Source: Hymenobacter nitidus (GTDB lineage: Bacteria; Bacteroidota; Bacteroidia; Cytophagales; Hymenobacteraceae). Taken from it: 60,742 bases of DNA. A program made the translations under genes and the position numbers. Numbering within the stretch: the stretch's first letter is position 1; each line of letters starts with the position of its first letter. This document shows, piece by piece, positions 31,800 through 40,788 of this stretch. A model generated the notes under the pieces. That model did no database searches, was not told where the DNA came from, and saw only the letters and a list, made by a program, of their open reading frames with translations. The DNA is taken from positions 1 to 60,742 of the forward strand of contig NZ_JAJADQ010000017.1 of the NCBI RefSeq assembly GCF_020447315.1, written 5' to 3'.

Positions 31800-34004
31800 C
31801 TACTCCCCTGCCAGCTTTACCATCTCAACGCCCGCGCTAGCTGGCACCCACACTGCGAGCGCAAAGGAGAAGACCCTTGGTCCAGAGTCGTTCTTCACCT
31901 CGAGTGAGTGAATCTGGAGCGAGAACTGCTCAAGCTCCCTAATCTCGATATCACCGGGATAGATAAGCTCCCCAGCCCCTTTTTTAGGGTTGCGGCCCTG
32001 GAATAGCTGTCTCACCTTTCCATTAACAGCAGCACGTGCTCTCTTTTTCCCTCCCGACATGCGATAGACTACTCCTTCAGCGCTTGCGTTAGCCTTACTG
32101 TAAGTTTCCAAGCTATTAGCCAGCATGGCAAAGGTGCTGCTGTCATCGGTCGACAGATAGATGTAGCTGCGCAACAGATCCACCAACTCCATTAAAGGGG
32201 CTTGCGCCACCTGGTGCTTCTGGTCAGTGGTACGATCAGCATGGCCCTTATCAACTTGCCACTTAGGCTCTTGGTCGTGCACGAACTGCTCAATGGCGGC
32301 CTTGTTGGCACTAAGCTCCGCAGCGCTGCCCAGCACTGCCCTGGTTTGAATCCAGCGTCCGCCGAAGCTATAGCGCTCGATGTCGTCGCTCATTACTGCG
32401 GGCCTAGTAAGCTGGGCGAGAGACGACGGCAGCGCTACGCAGCGCTCGAAGTCGTTGAGCATGCGGCCAGCATCGTAGGGCTGGAGGCGGAGGCGCAAGT
32501 CCGTCTCGTGTGTCACATAGTCGGTGAATGCCTCTTTCACATCGGAAGTCAGGTAGATGCGGCACAGATGCAAGTACTTCTCCTTATAGCCAAAGAAGCG
32601 AGCCCGCTGCTGCAGCGTATCCGCCGTTCCTGTGCCCAGGCCACGAGGCATATAGGTCACGGTGAGCCCTTCGACGGTAAAACCACGGTCCATAGCCTGC
32701 CCCCCGACTAGAATGAAAGAGTAGTGGCTATTCCAGTCAATCTGAGGTGCTGAGCCAGGCGCAGCGTTTAACAGCCTTATCTGGGTTGAGGATATAGCAT
32801 ACGGGAGCATCTTAAGATGCTGCTCAAAGGAGGCTATAGCAGGGTTGATGGTGTAGAGCTGCGCGTAGGTCTGCTGAAAGCTTACCACTAGCGCCTGCCT
32901 ATCAGTATTGCCCTCGGGCTTCGCCAGCAGCTTGGTCCAAGTATCCTTCAAGCCCATCACCCAGCTAAAGTATAGCTGGTGGATATTGGTTAGCTGCGAA
33001 GGGTGAACCATCATGGAGCGATTGTTCTCGCTGGTGTTAGCGGCATAGCGCTCCGCTACTCCTAGGAAGAACACGCGCATGGCCTCGGCCAGCATAGCGG
33101 GCGGCCCACTTAGCGGGTTGTCGTCACTGTGTATCTGGGCTGCGGGAATAACCTTCACGAGCCTGGAGTCGGAGGAAGATGAGAAGAACCTCTCCCCCCC
33201 AGTGTATCCCGCGCCGGGCGTCAGCAGCTTGATAAAGTTGGGGGAGAGCTCATCCTGACGCTCAATGAAGAGCGGTGCCTGGGGCGTTGCCGTGTATTGC
33301 ACAAAGGTGTGGTGTGGCAGCGCAGCCTTAAGGCTCAGCAGCTGGGCGTGAACGGCACTCAGCTTCTTGTCTAAGCCGCTGGCCACTCGCTTCCTGTTGG
33401 GCTTGGCCTGCGTGTTCATCCCCGCCTGGTCGGCCTCGTCGTCCACAATCAGCGTGGGCACCCCCTTGAACTCGTGCTGGAGCTTCTCAACAACCTGAAT
33501 CAGGCTCTCCAGTCGCTTCTTGTTCTTCATTACGGCAATGACGACCGTGCGCTGCAAAGAGCGAGGAAGCAGGTCCGTCTTGTATTCCTGGAGCGTGGCG
33601 CGAATGTCCTCTAAGCCGTTGGCAAGGGTAGGATTCTTTACAATGCGCCACTCGCGAGAGTTAGCCCCGTTAAGCTGTAGGTCCTTTGTCAAGCGGTCCA
33701 CTGACTGAGCTACTAGCACGTTAGACACCCCAGCTACCACGATGATCACCTGGTAGTCATTGTCGCGGGCCATCGCAATGAGCGAGGTGAAAGACATGGT
33801 CTTACCGCTCTGTACAAAACCTAGCGCGAGGCCGGTCTCTGCGCTGGTCTCCTCATATGGAGAGCCGCACAGGCCCATAAGCTCCTTTGTATCCGCCATT
33901 AGCTTCTCAGCCGCTGGTGCGGGGAGGCGTAGATGGTCTTTCAGACGGTCGACTTGTTGGCCGAGCTTTACAGACCAGGCCGTGGGAGTAGTGATTGAGG
34001 ACAT
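31800..34004 (-). CDS. Z1-domain superfamily II helicase-like protein
   Basis: 734 aa from the ATG at 34004; a TTG at 34043 would add 13 residues. It has a P-loop-like GFVQSGKTMSF (62-72), YQVIIVVAGVSNVLVAQS, Walker B IVDDEADQAG (186-195), TFVQYTATPQAPLFIE (motif III), and the Z1 region ILVGGQAMDRGFTVEGLTVTYMPRG with QQRARFFGY (motif VI). It would remodel or translocate DNA at the expense of ATP. In known MORC-Z1 restriction loci it is encoded next to a GHKL ATPase and a C5 methyltransferase, as here. It starts 36 bp after the MORC stop. Confidence 0.9.
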   Translation of the reverse strand: MSSITTPTAWSVKLGQQVDRLKDHLRLPAPAAEKLMADTKELMGLCGSPYEETSAETGLALGFVQSGKTMSFTSLIAMARDNDYQVIIVVAGVSNVLVAQSVDRLTKDLQLNGANSREWRIVKNPTLANGLEDIRATLQEYKTDLLPRSLQRTVVIAVMKNKKRLESLIQVVEKLQHEFKGVPTLIVDDEADQAGMNTQAKPNRKRVASGLDKKLSAVHAQLLSLKAALPHHTFVQYTATPQAPLFIERQDELSPNFIKLLTPGAGYTGGERFFSSSSDSRLVKVIPAAQIHSDDNPLSGPPAMLAEAMRVFFLGVAERYAANTSENNRSMMVHPSQLTNIHQLYFSWVMGLKDTWTKLLAKPEGNTDRQALVVSFQQTYAQLYTINPAIASFEQHLKMLPYAISSTQIRLLNAAPGSAPQIDWNSHYSFILVGGQAMDRGFTVEGLTVTYMPRGLGTGTADTLQQRARFFGYKEKYLHLCRIYLTSDVKEAFTDYVTHETDLRLRLQPYDAGRMLNDFERCVALPSSLAQLTRPAVMSDDIERYSFGGRWIQTRAVLGSAAELSANKAAIEQFVHDQEPKWQVDKGHADRTTDQKHQVAQAPLMELVDLLRSYIYLSTDDSSTFAMLANSLETYSKANASAEGVVYRMSGGKKRARAAVNGKVRQLFQGRNPKKGAGELIYPGDIEIRELEQFSLQIHSLEVKNDSGPRVFSFALAVWVPASAGVEMVKLAGE

Positions 34005-34039
34005 AGGCAGATAGAAAAATGGCTTAGGTAAAGCGCTGC

Positions 34040-35587
34040 TCAAAGACTTAGATTAGGGAGTGATAGCACCTCGCCTAGGTGATCCAGCAGGATGCTGGTA
34101 TTCGTGGCGCCGCCATCATTTGCCAAGGCCTGAGAGATGGCTAAGCCAACAGCTAGGCTGATCAGTGCCGAATGACCCGTTGAGGGAGACTGCATCTTTT
34201 GGCCGAAGCCGTGCGATAGTGCTACCCGTACGCCAAGTAGCCTCTCTCCGGGAGCAGCCTTGGCCCCCGGAGGCAAGAGGTAATCACCGACTTCCATCCA
34301 CTCGGTATGAGCATGCTCGATGCTCAGCTTAACATGAACCTGCCAGGAAATACTGTTAAAGACTAGCCGCACAACCTTAGCGACACTCTCGGACGCTGAC
34401 TTCTCGACAGGGGGCTTCCCAGGAGGTGGCCCGATTGGTGGACCAATAGGAGGTTGGCTGACATAAGGTGGCCCGACTGGTGGGCTAACATGGGGCGGAC
34501 CAACCGGAGGGGCTATGATGGGCTTAGCCTCATTCTTGCGGTACTTCTCTGCCTGGGCCAGTATTGGCATCTTCGGATCAGATAAGGCCTTCTGTAAATG
34601 GGCTAGGAATTCCTCCTCGTAGCCGTCCCACTGGAAGCCGTCTTTGGTATGGCTTACTCCAAAGCCGTCTAAGTGCAGCTCACCAAAAAGACGCTGTGAG
34701 CGGAAGCTGTTGCCGCGGCCGAATATCTGCTCGGGTCGGTAGCCCTCTTCAGTGCTGCCCTCAATGACACGGCCCCGCCGAAAGAGCGCGAAGCCCGCTT
34801 TGGAAGTCGAGCCAGTCTCTCTAATGGCGGCGAAGCCCCGCACGGAGCGGCCCTCTCCGACTGGAAAGTCTACCTCATGACGCCATAGAACGGGCGTGCC
34901 TTTATCATCGCTGTGAAGCGGAGCTGTTAGAATCACAGGATGCTCGTGCTCCAGCGTCTCTCCGTTCAGCTGAATTATAACTTCACCAGAGCGGATATAC
35001 TCCCGGTAGATGCTAGCCAAGTGAGCTTTAATCCTGGCGATGGTCGTCTTGTTCTGGCTTTGAAACACCTGGGCCAGGTTGACTATGGTGTAGTGTGTCT
35101 CGACTGGCTTCTCCAGCACCTTGACTTGCAGCTCTTGGGTGCGGTTCTTAACTATGCTAGCCACATCAAACGTGACTGATCGAGCCACCGCCTCGCCTAA
35201 GGCCTTGGTTTGAACAGCCCATACTGGTGCAAACCAGCAGCTTGCGGCTTTCATTCCCATGCCAAACTCGGAGAGCTTGGTCTTATCGGGCGGGGCCTCC
35301 GCCATTCGAAGCGCGCGCCCCAAATCAGCGGCGCTAATACCAGCGGCGTTGTCTACCACCCGGATGACACGGCTACTAGCATCTATGGTAATGTCAATCT
35401 TCAGCTTGTAGCCCGGACCATTAGGCTTGAGTAGTGCCTCCGCCTTTAGCAGGGCCTCTTTATTCTTGAGGTAGCTGTCAATAGAGTTATCAACGTACTC
35501 GGCCAATGCGTACCAGGGCTTGTAGTTGAGGTAGCGAAGCACAGATAGCACCCCTACATCGGGGCGAATGCCAATAGTCTCGCTCAT
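34040..35587 (-). CDS. MORC-type GHKL ATPase
   Basis: 515 aa from the ATG at 35587, which overlaps the methyltransferase stop (ATGA). GHKL motifs: N box ALAEYVDNSIDSYL (Glu30, Asp33, Asn34), G1 VVDNAAGIS (79-85), and G2 SEFGMGMKAAS (106-116). The S5-like second domain follows (GFALFRRGRVIEGS, GRGNSFRSQRLFGELHLDGFGVSHTKDGFQWDG). Then comes an unusual Pro/Gly repeat linker of about 40 residues (units like PPVGPPHVS and PPIGPP) and a C-terminal beta-rich domain. Bacterial MORC homologues clamp DNA and act with methyltransferases in restriction loci. Dimerisation on ATP binding is inferred. Confidence 0.9.
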   Translation of the reverse strand: MSETIGIRPDVGVLSVLRYLNYKPWYALAEYVDNSIDSYLKNKEALLKAEALLKPNGPGYKLKIDITIDASSRVIRVVDNAAGISAADLGRALRMAEAPPDKTKLSEFGMGMKAASCWFAPVWAVQTKALGEAVARSVTFDVASIVKNRTQELQVKVLEKPVETHYTIVNLAQVFQSQNKTTIARIKAHLASIYREYIRSGEVIIQLNGETLEHEHPVILTAPLHSDDKGTPVLWRHEVDFPVGEGRSVRGFAAIRETGSTSKAGFALFRRGRVIEGSTEEGYRPEQIFGRGNSFRSQRLFGELHLDGFGVSHTKDGFQWDGYEEEFLAHLQKALSDPKMPILAQAEKYRKNEAKPIIAPPVGPPHVSPPVGPPYVSQPPIGPPIGPPPGKPPVEKSASESVAKVVRLVFNSISWQVHVKLSIEHAHTEWMEVGDYLLPPGAKAAPGERLLGVRVALSHGFGQKMQSPSTGHSALISLAVGLAISQALANDGGATNTSILLDHLGEVLSLPNLSL

Positions 35588-36924
35588 AAAACGGCTAGTG
35601 TAGGGATAGAGGAAAGGTCGAGCCACTGCTGCGCAGGCTTACTCTGAGATGGGCCTATAAGGCACGCGGCAACTTGTCTAACTACCTCGGCATTAACAGC
35701 ATTGCCAAGGGCTCGGAATGCTGCCGTGTTATTAGAAGGTAAGCTGATGCCACCAAGTGACTGAAGCTTAGCGCCCTCACTAGCAGTTATGTAGCGATTG
35801 AGCCAACCAATTACAGGCACTTGGGTTGTAGTAGAGGAGACTAAAGCCGGGAAATAAGTTGGATGCTTCACTCGAATTCCAGATGGACGGAATTGAAAGA
35901 GAAGCTGGTCAAGGTGCCGAGGAGCACCTTGACAGTTCCACTCAAACTTCTGCCAGCTGAAGGGCAGCTTCCGAATCTTCTTCATCACTGGCTTAAGCTC
36001 ATTCTTGTAACGCTCGAAGAAGGCACGGTTGCTAGCGATAAACTGCTGCTTCCACTTGGGGAAAACCACCTCTCCGCGGGCATAGGTTGGTATACGCTCT
36101 TGCTGCTTAGCTTTCTTCCGATCTAGCCTCTTTCCAAAAATGCCCTTATACTTGCCTAGCTGCTCGCGGCTCAGCATATAGGGCACCTCTGTCTCAAAAG
36201 GATAAGTCGCCTGGTACTCTGTGGCCCAGATTGGGAAGGAAGGTAGTGGCGCGTCCTCTGGCAGGCAGTCTAGAAACTCCTGCCACACAGCTATGGCATC
36301 TATCTCTCGCTGGGTAAGCGCCCGGGTTTCATCAGGAATATCATCCAGGATGCTGCGCACAGATATATCGGGTTGATTTTCTGTCTTGGGCCACGCAAAC
36401 TGGCTAAGCCCCCCACTGGCGCGGCGAGCGGCCACAATGAACATTCGCTGCCTTAGCTGTGGTACACCAAACTGATGAGGCGAGAGTATCTTGTGGCTTA
36501 CCTCATAGCCGGTCGCTTCTAGAGTTTCCTTAATTACTCGCCACGTGTTCTGCTTGTCATGCTTTAGCAGATTGGCTACATTCTCAAGCAGTAGGTAGGT
36601 AGGCTGGTGGTGCTCAACGATGCGCATGATCTCATAGAAGAGATTTCCTCGCACCTCATCCTTCATTCCTGCTTGGGCACCAGCTTTTGAGAAAGGCTGA
36701 CAGGGAAAGCCTGCACAGAGCATGTCATGGGCTGGGATATCGTGCACGTTAACCTCCCGGATATCCCCTCTGACAAGCTCATCGGCTAAGCCGTAGTTAT
36801 GACGATAAAGGGCCCGCAGGTCCTTGTTTAGCTCGGAGGCAAATACGCACTCCATGCCTAGCTGCTCCAACCCTACATGGAAGCCGCCCAGCCCGGCGAA
36901 CAAATCAATAAATCGCAATCTCAT
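35584..36924 (-). CDS. dcm: C5 DNA cytosine methyltransferase
   Basis: 446 aa. Motif I FIDLFAGLGGFHVGLE (SAM binding), motif IV GFPCQPFSKAG with nucleophile Cys75, motif VI LLENV (Glu114), motif VIII QLRQRMFIVA, and motifs IX-X near the C-terminus (REMFR-type region, ALGNAVNAEVV). It methylates C5 of cytosine in a site set by the variable region between about 200 and 370. It lies 6 bp after vsr, which repairs the T-G mismatches left by deamination of its product, and overlaps the MORC gene. The target sequence cannot be read from the gene. Confidence 0.96.
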   Translation of the reverse strand: MRLRFIDLFAGLGGFHVGLEQLGMECVFASELNKDLRALYRHNYGLADELVRGDIREVNVHDIPAHDMLCAGFPCQPFSKAGAQAGMKDEVRGNLFYEIMRIVEHHQPTYLLLENVANLLKHDKQNTWRVIKETLEATGYEVSHKILSPHQFGVPQLRQRMFIVAARRASGGLSQFAWPKTENQPDISVRSILDDIPDETRALTQREIDAIAVWQEFLDCLPEDAPLPSFPIWATEYQATYPFETEVPYMLSREQLGKYKGIFGKRLDRKKAKQQERIPTYARGEVVFPKWKQQFIASNRAFFERYKNELKPVMKKIRKLPFSWQKFEWNCQGAPRHLDQLLFQFRPSGIRVKHPTYFPALVSSTTTQVPVIGWLNRYITASEGAKLQSLGGISLPSNNTAAFRALGNAVNAEVVRQVAACLIGPSQSKPAQQWLDLSSIPTLAVL

Positions 36925-36930
36925 TCGGTG

Positions 36931-37341
36931 TTAGCTGCTGGTAGCTATTAGTTTCTGAATCTGTAGTACTACCTCTTCAATGGAGGACTTGGTCTGACAC
37001 TCCCAAACAGTATGAACCCTCCAGCCTAGCTCAGCCAGGCGATCGGCATTGAGGATGTCTCGGCGGGTGTTGCCGGCAAGCTTCTCGCTCCAGTAGGTGG
37101 CATTGTGGCGGGGCCGAGCAATGGCGCAGATCGGGCAGCTATGCCAGTAGCAGCCGTGCACAAACACGACGAGCTTCTTGGCCGTGAAAACCAAGTCAGG
37201 CTTACCGGGCAGGCCTTTTGAGTGCAGTCGATACCCGCGCACACCAGCCTTCCAGAGGGCTTTCCTGAGCAGAAGCTCGGGCTTAGAGTCCTTGGCCTTA
37301 TTGCCCTGCATCGTCTTAGTGACGGCTTGGGACTTGGGCAT
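36931..37341 (-). CDS. vsr: Vsr very short patch repair endonuclease
   Basis: 136 aa from the ATG at 37341 (a GTG at 37380 would add 13 residues). Family marks: MQGNKAKDSKPELLLRKALW, GYRLHSKGLPGKPDLVFTAKKLVVFVHGCYWHSCPIC with catalytic Asp49 and the His62 and His67 region, then YWSEKLAGNTRRDILNADRLAELGWRVHTVWEC. It nicks 5' of the T in T-G mismatches made when 5-methylcytosine deaminates. It is the first gene of the methyltransferase operon. The presence of vsr fits C5 methylation of this plasmid. Confidence 0.96.
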   Translation of the reverse strand: MPKSQAVTKTMQGNKAKDSKPELLLRKALWKAGVRGYRLHSKGLPGKPDLVFTAKKLVVFVHGCYWHSCPICAIARPRHNATYWSEKLAGNTRRDILNADRLAELGWRVHTVWECQTKSSIEEVVLQIQKLIATSS

Positions 37342-37578
37342 CGGGTAGCCGCTCTCTGGAACTCTGAACTTTATTGCCACCTGTGCCTCATGTTATGGAC
37401 CTACTCGACAACCTTAGCTATATGCTAATGATTTGAGAGCAGTAGCCCTACTTACAAAGCTACTCTGATGAAGGCAAGCGGACAAGCCCTTTGGCCTAAA
37501 GATGGCCTCAGTCAGACTGGAAGCGCCCATCTATATACCTAATGCATCAATGAGAGCTAGGCGACAAGCTAACAGCGA

Positions 37579-37929
37579 CTACCTCTGCTGACTGATAACA
37601 AACTTTAGCAAGTAGTCATATAGCTGAGCCGCGAATGGCTCGGCATGCTCACGGTAAACACTAAAGATTAAGTTGTTGGACCCGCCAGCACAAGAGAACT
37701 TGTCATTGGGTAGCCTAGTGAAGCGAGCGTAGTGGCGGTAGAGGTCGATAATGAAGTCGGAAGGCTGCTCACGGGAGAGGGCCTTGAGCATTACCATCTC
37801 GGAAACATCGAACTCAACCTTGGAGTACTTGAGGGCATGAATGACACGAACGAAGGGTAGATGATGCTGCGCACAATACTGGTAGTGCGCGGAGTAGTCA
37901 TCCTTCTTATCGACTATGAACTTCTGCAT
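37579..37929 (-). CDS. Small hypothetical protein
   Basis: 116 aa, helical with aromatic residues (DDYSAHYQYCAQHHLPFVRVIHALKYSKVEF, DFIIDLYRHYARFTRLP, YDYLLKFVISQ). No signal peptide, membrane helix or recognisable catalytic motif. It stands alone between the vsr operon (237 bp) and the kinase gene (168 bp). It may be a small regulator or a relic. Not recognised. Confidence 0.5.
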   Translation of the reverse strand: MQKFIVDKKDDYSAHYQYCAQHHLPFVRVIHALKYSKVEFDVSEMVMLKALSREQPSDFIIDLYRHYARFTRLPNDKFSCAGGSNNLIFSVYREHAEPFAAQLYDYLLKFVISQQR

Positions 37930-38097
37930 CTGGCTTGCGGAAAAACGTATGTGGCTTACTCCGTCTTTGACTGTGAGGGAGATGAAAACCGCTTACAACG
38001 GCTGCGGTAGCAGCGCCCTCAGAGGTAGCATTCAACAATAATGATGAGGACGCGGTACTATGTGGGCCAATACTTGTGATTACTGAAGCCTGATGCA

Positions 38098-40788
38098 CTA
38101 GTTATTAACAGTGCTTAGACTCATCTTAATGCCGCTAAACGCCCACACACCACTTCCATCAGTAATCTTAATCTCAGTAGCGCCTTTGGGAATCTTCTCA
38201 AAATATACCGAGAAATAGCTGGGCTTACCTGGGTAATAGTAGCTTGGCTTCTGTCGGTCCCCAATTCCTGTAATCAATAGTGAGGCGAACCTCAACCCTG
38301 CCCACTCGATATAGGTCGCATCCTGGTCCGAGGGGCTCGGCAAAAAGAGAACAGTTTCTGATGGATTAGAATACGTAAAGTCTACCCTGGTACAATTACC
38401 TAGCTGCTCAATCCGACTAATAGAGCTAAACGTAGCCGTAGGGGTAAAGCTTCCTACTGGCGGGTTGAGCGCGACTGCGGTCGATATAGTGCTGGGCACG
38501 AAAGCCTCACCACGCATGCTAGATGGGCGCGGCGATGGAGCGGCTATACTTGGTAGACGCGCAGTCACCTTACTGAGACTCTCAAGCAGAGCAATAGCAT
38601 TGGCATTATCGTGGCCCACTGCGGCCAAAGCGAGATACTCTTTTGCTTTGGCTGTATCGCGAAAGCAGCCCTCGCCTTGGAGCGAGCATAGCCCTAATGC
38701 ATATAGCGACTTAGAGACCACTGCTGGGACTGCTGACCTAAGAGACTGCTTGTATAGCTCGACGGCGAGTGTGTCATCTACTGAAGTGCCCTTGCCCTTA
38801 TCATACATATAGGCAAGGTTATACTGCGTAGCGAAGTGATGGCTGGTGTCATTACGGAACTTGACAAGGTTGACAAAGCTGCTATCATACCTACCTTGAT
38901 CGAACTGCTGCAGCCCCCTGAGCTGATTAGGCTCAAATGGTGTGGTATTGCTGAAGCTTTCAGCCCATGCCCAGCCACCGCCAGCTAGCACACAAAGCCA
39001 AAGTACTGCTTTCCATACCCCTCTCTTCTTCGTAACCTGTAGCTGGGGTGATACAGTGGCTATGGGCGCCTTTATAGTCGCCTGTGTAGGAGGCGCTACG
39101 GGTGGTTTAACGGGGGCCTGGGCTGGGGGGGCTGTAGGTGCCTTTACAGTAGCCTGGGCACTCGGAGATAATGAAGCTGCTGGTAAAGTGACAACAGGTT
39201 GCGCAGCTTGAGCAGGAGGCGCTACGGGTACATTAACAGTAGCCTGAGAAGGGGGGGCTACGGGGGCCTTTACAGTGGCAGTTAAAGTAGGACTCGGCTT
39301 TGCGGGTTGTGAGCGGGGAGCTGCAGGTTGCGAGCGGGGAGGAGTAAACGCTGTGGTAGGCTTTGCAGGGCTGGATGGTGTCGCTGCAGGAGAAAACTGC
39401 ACAAACAAGCTCTCTCTGACCGCTGGGCTGCCAGCGGTTAGCTCAAACTCCACCAGTCCGTTAAAGGTATCAGCATCGAATGACTTAGCCCCAGCCGCTG
39501 GTACGGTACCTATATTGGTGATAAATACACTACCCGGTCCAGTAACCTTCCAAGATATAACTGTCTGCTCCCCTTTCTTAACGAAAGTGCTGCTGGCACG
39601 AAAAGAGGCGATGTATACTGGAGCTGACCTCTTGCCTGCTGGAGTAGGTGGAGAAGTAGCTGCTGGATGTGGCAGTGATATAAAATCCACAGTAATGGTC
39701 TGGCTTACTGTACCTCCAGCAGTAAGAGTATATACCTGCTCCCCAATCAGATCGCTGCTATGCAGGATAAGATAGCTACCCTCTGCAGGTCGTGTTCCTA
39801 GCTGACTTATATGAACGCTCGTAACGCCTTCTACTTTCCAAGTAAGCTGGGTTGCTCTACCAGGAGGTACTGACTGCCGGGAGCAGCGAAAGAAGTCTAG
39901 CCTTACTGGGGCTGGGGCAGGAGGCGTGAGCGACTGAGGCTTAGGTAGTAGCTCCTTCTGAAAGAACAGGGGCTGCGTGATAAGCATCTCGCTATCTGCC
40001 GTTCTATCCAGAATACGCTTGGCAAGCTGATTAGTATAGCCCCCTAGATGGCGATGAACAACTGTTGGAAGCTCCCTAAAAGCTGCGAGCTCGCGAAACT
40101 TGACTCCTCTTGGCTTCAGGATGCTAGCAAAATAGACAAGCTTATCAAGCAGAAACACTAGCTGTAGATAGTTTAAGGCAGGACCGGGGATGTCCGTGAA
40201 GCTATTTACAGATGGATCAAGATGCGACTTAATATATTGAAGAGAATATATTGCTAGCTCCTGATCAGGAATGTAGCCAGGCTCATTAGGAGTTGGGGTT
40301 GGCCGAGTAGCAGCTGGCTCTAAGCTATCGAGGTCTATAAATACGAAGCGTCGCCCACTAGCGCTCACCATTATATTCTTCGCACAAAAGTCAGCATGCC
40401 AATAGCCCTGCGCGTGAATAGAGCGAAGACCAGCAGCAAGCGCTTTCGCCAGTAAGCTAACGCTAGGCTTACCGGCCGCTTTATCCTTCATGTGCTCGTG
40501 CAGCGTGTCGCCCTCGATCTTCTCCAAAAACAAGTAGTAGACAACGCTTCCATCCTCTTGGGTTGCTACCGCGTCATAGATAGTAGGCAAGCCAGTCTGC
40601 TTCTTGCCCTTGCTAACAACCATAAAGTCCCAAGCCCGCGGCCTGCTAGCAAAACGCTTGATAAAGCACTCGGTATCTCCCAGCTTAGCTATTTGGAAGG
40701 CGTCACGAAGCTGTACCTTCCACAGCTTGCTTGTGGCCGAGTAGTTAGGGAAATAGGCGACTGCTTCGCCCATGATTATAACATTCAT
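38098..40788 (-). CDS. Protein kinase with Ig-like domains, linker, TM and Sel1-like repeats (TerY-P-type kinase)
   Basis: 896 aa. Residues 1-280: a protein kinase fold with Lys44 (CFIKRF), catalytic HADFCAKNIM (Asp133, Asn138) and metal-binding FIDLDS (Asp152). Residues about 295-370 and 390-465: two Ig-like domains (QLTWKVEGVTSVHISQLG, VISWKVTGPGSVFITNIG). Residues about 475-590: a Pro/Ala linker of VAPPxQATVK-type repeats. Then one membrane helix (AVLWLCVLAGGGWAWA), Sel1-like repeats (YNLAYMYDKGKGTSVDDTLAVELYKQSL), and a beta-rich C-terminus. The start overlaps the PP2C stop (ATGA), so it is the third gene of a vWA-PP2C-kinase triad. Phosphorylation of vWA or partner proteins is the expected role. 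An ATG five codons later is an alternative. Confidence 0.85.
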   Translation of the reverse strand: MNVIIMGEAVAYFPNYSATSKLWKVQLRDAFQIAKLGDTECFIKRFASRPRAWDFMVVSKGKKQTGLPTIYDAVATQEDGSVVYYLFLEKIEGDTLHEHMKDKAAGKPSVSLLAKALAAGLRSIHAQGYWHADFCAKNIMVSASGRRFVFIDLDSLEPAATRPTPTPNEPGYIPDQELAIYSLQYIKSHLDPSVNSFTDIPGPALNYLQLVFLLDKLVYFASILKPRGVKFRELAAFRELPTVVHRHLGGYTNQLAKRILDRTADSEMLITQPLFFQKELLPKPQSLTPPAPAPVRLDFFRCSRQSVPPGRATQLTWKVEGVTSVHISQLGTRPAEGSYLILHSSDLIGEQVYTLTAGGTVSQTITVDFISLPHPAATSPPTPAGKRSAPVYIASFRASSTFVKKGEQTVISWKVTGPGSVFITNIGTVPAAGAKSFDADTFNGLVEFELTAGSPAVRESLFVQFSPAATPSSPAKPTTAFTPPRSQPAAPRSQPAKPSPTLTATVKAPVAPPSQATVNVPVAPPAQAAQPVVTLPAASLSPSAQATVKAPTAPPAQAPVKPPVAPPTQATIKAPIATVSPQLQVTKKRGVWKAVLWLCVLAGGGWAWAESFSNTTPFEPNQLRGLQQFDQGRYDSSFVNLVKFRNDTSHHFATQYNLAYMYDKGKGTSVDDTLAVELYKQSLRSAVPAVVSKSLYALGLCSLQGEGCFRDTAKAKEYLALAAVGHDNANAIALLESLSKVTARLPSIAAPSPRPSSMRGEAFVPSTISTAVALNPPVGSFTPTATFSSISRIEQLGNCTRVDFTYSNPSETVLFLPSPSDQDATYIEWAGLRFASLLITGIGDRQKPSYYYPGKPSYFSVYFEKIPKGATEIKITDGSGVWAFSGIKMSLSTVNN

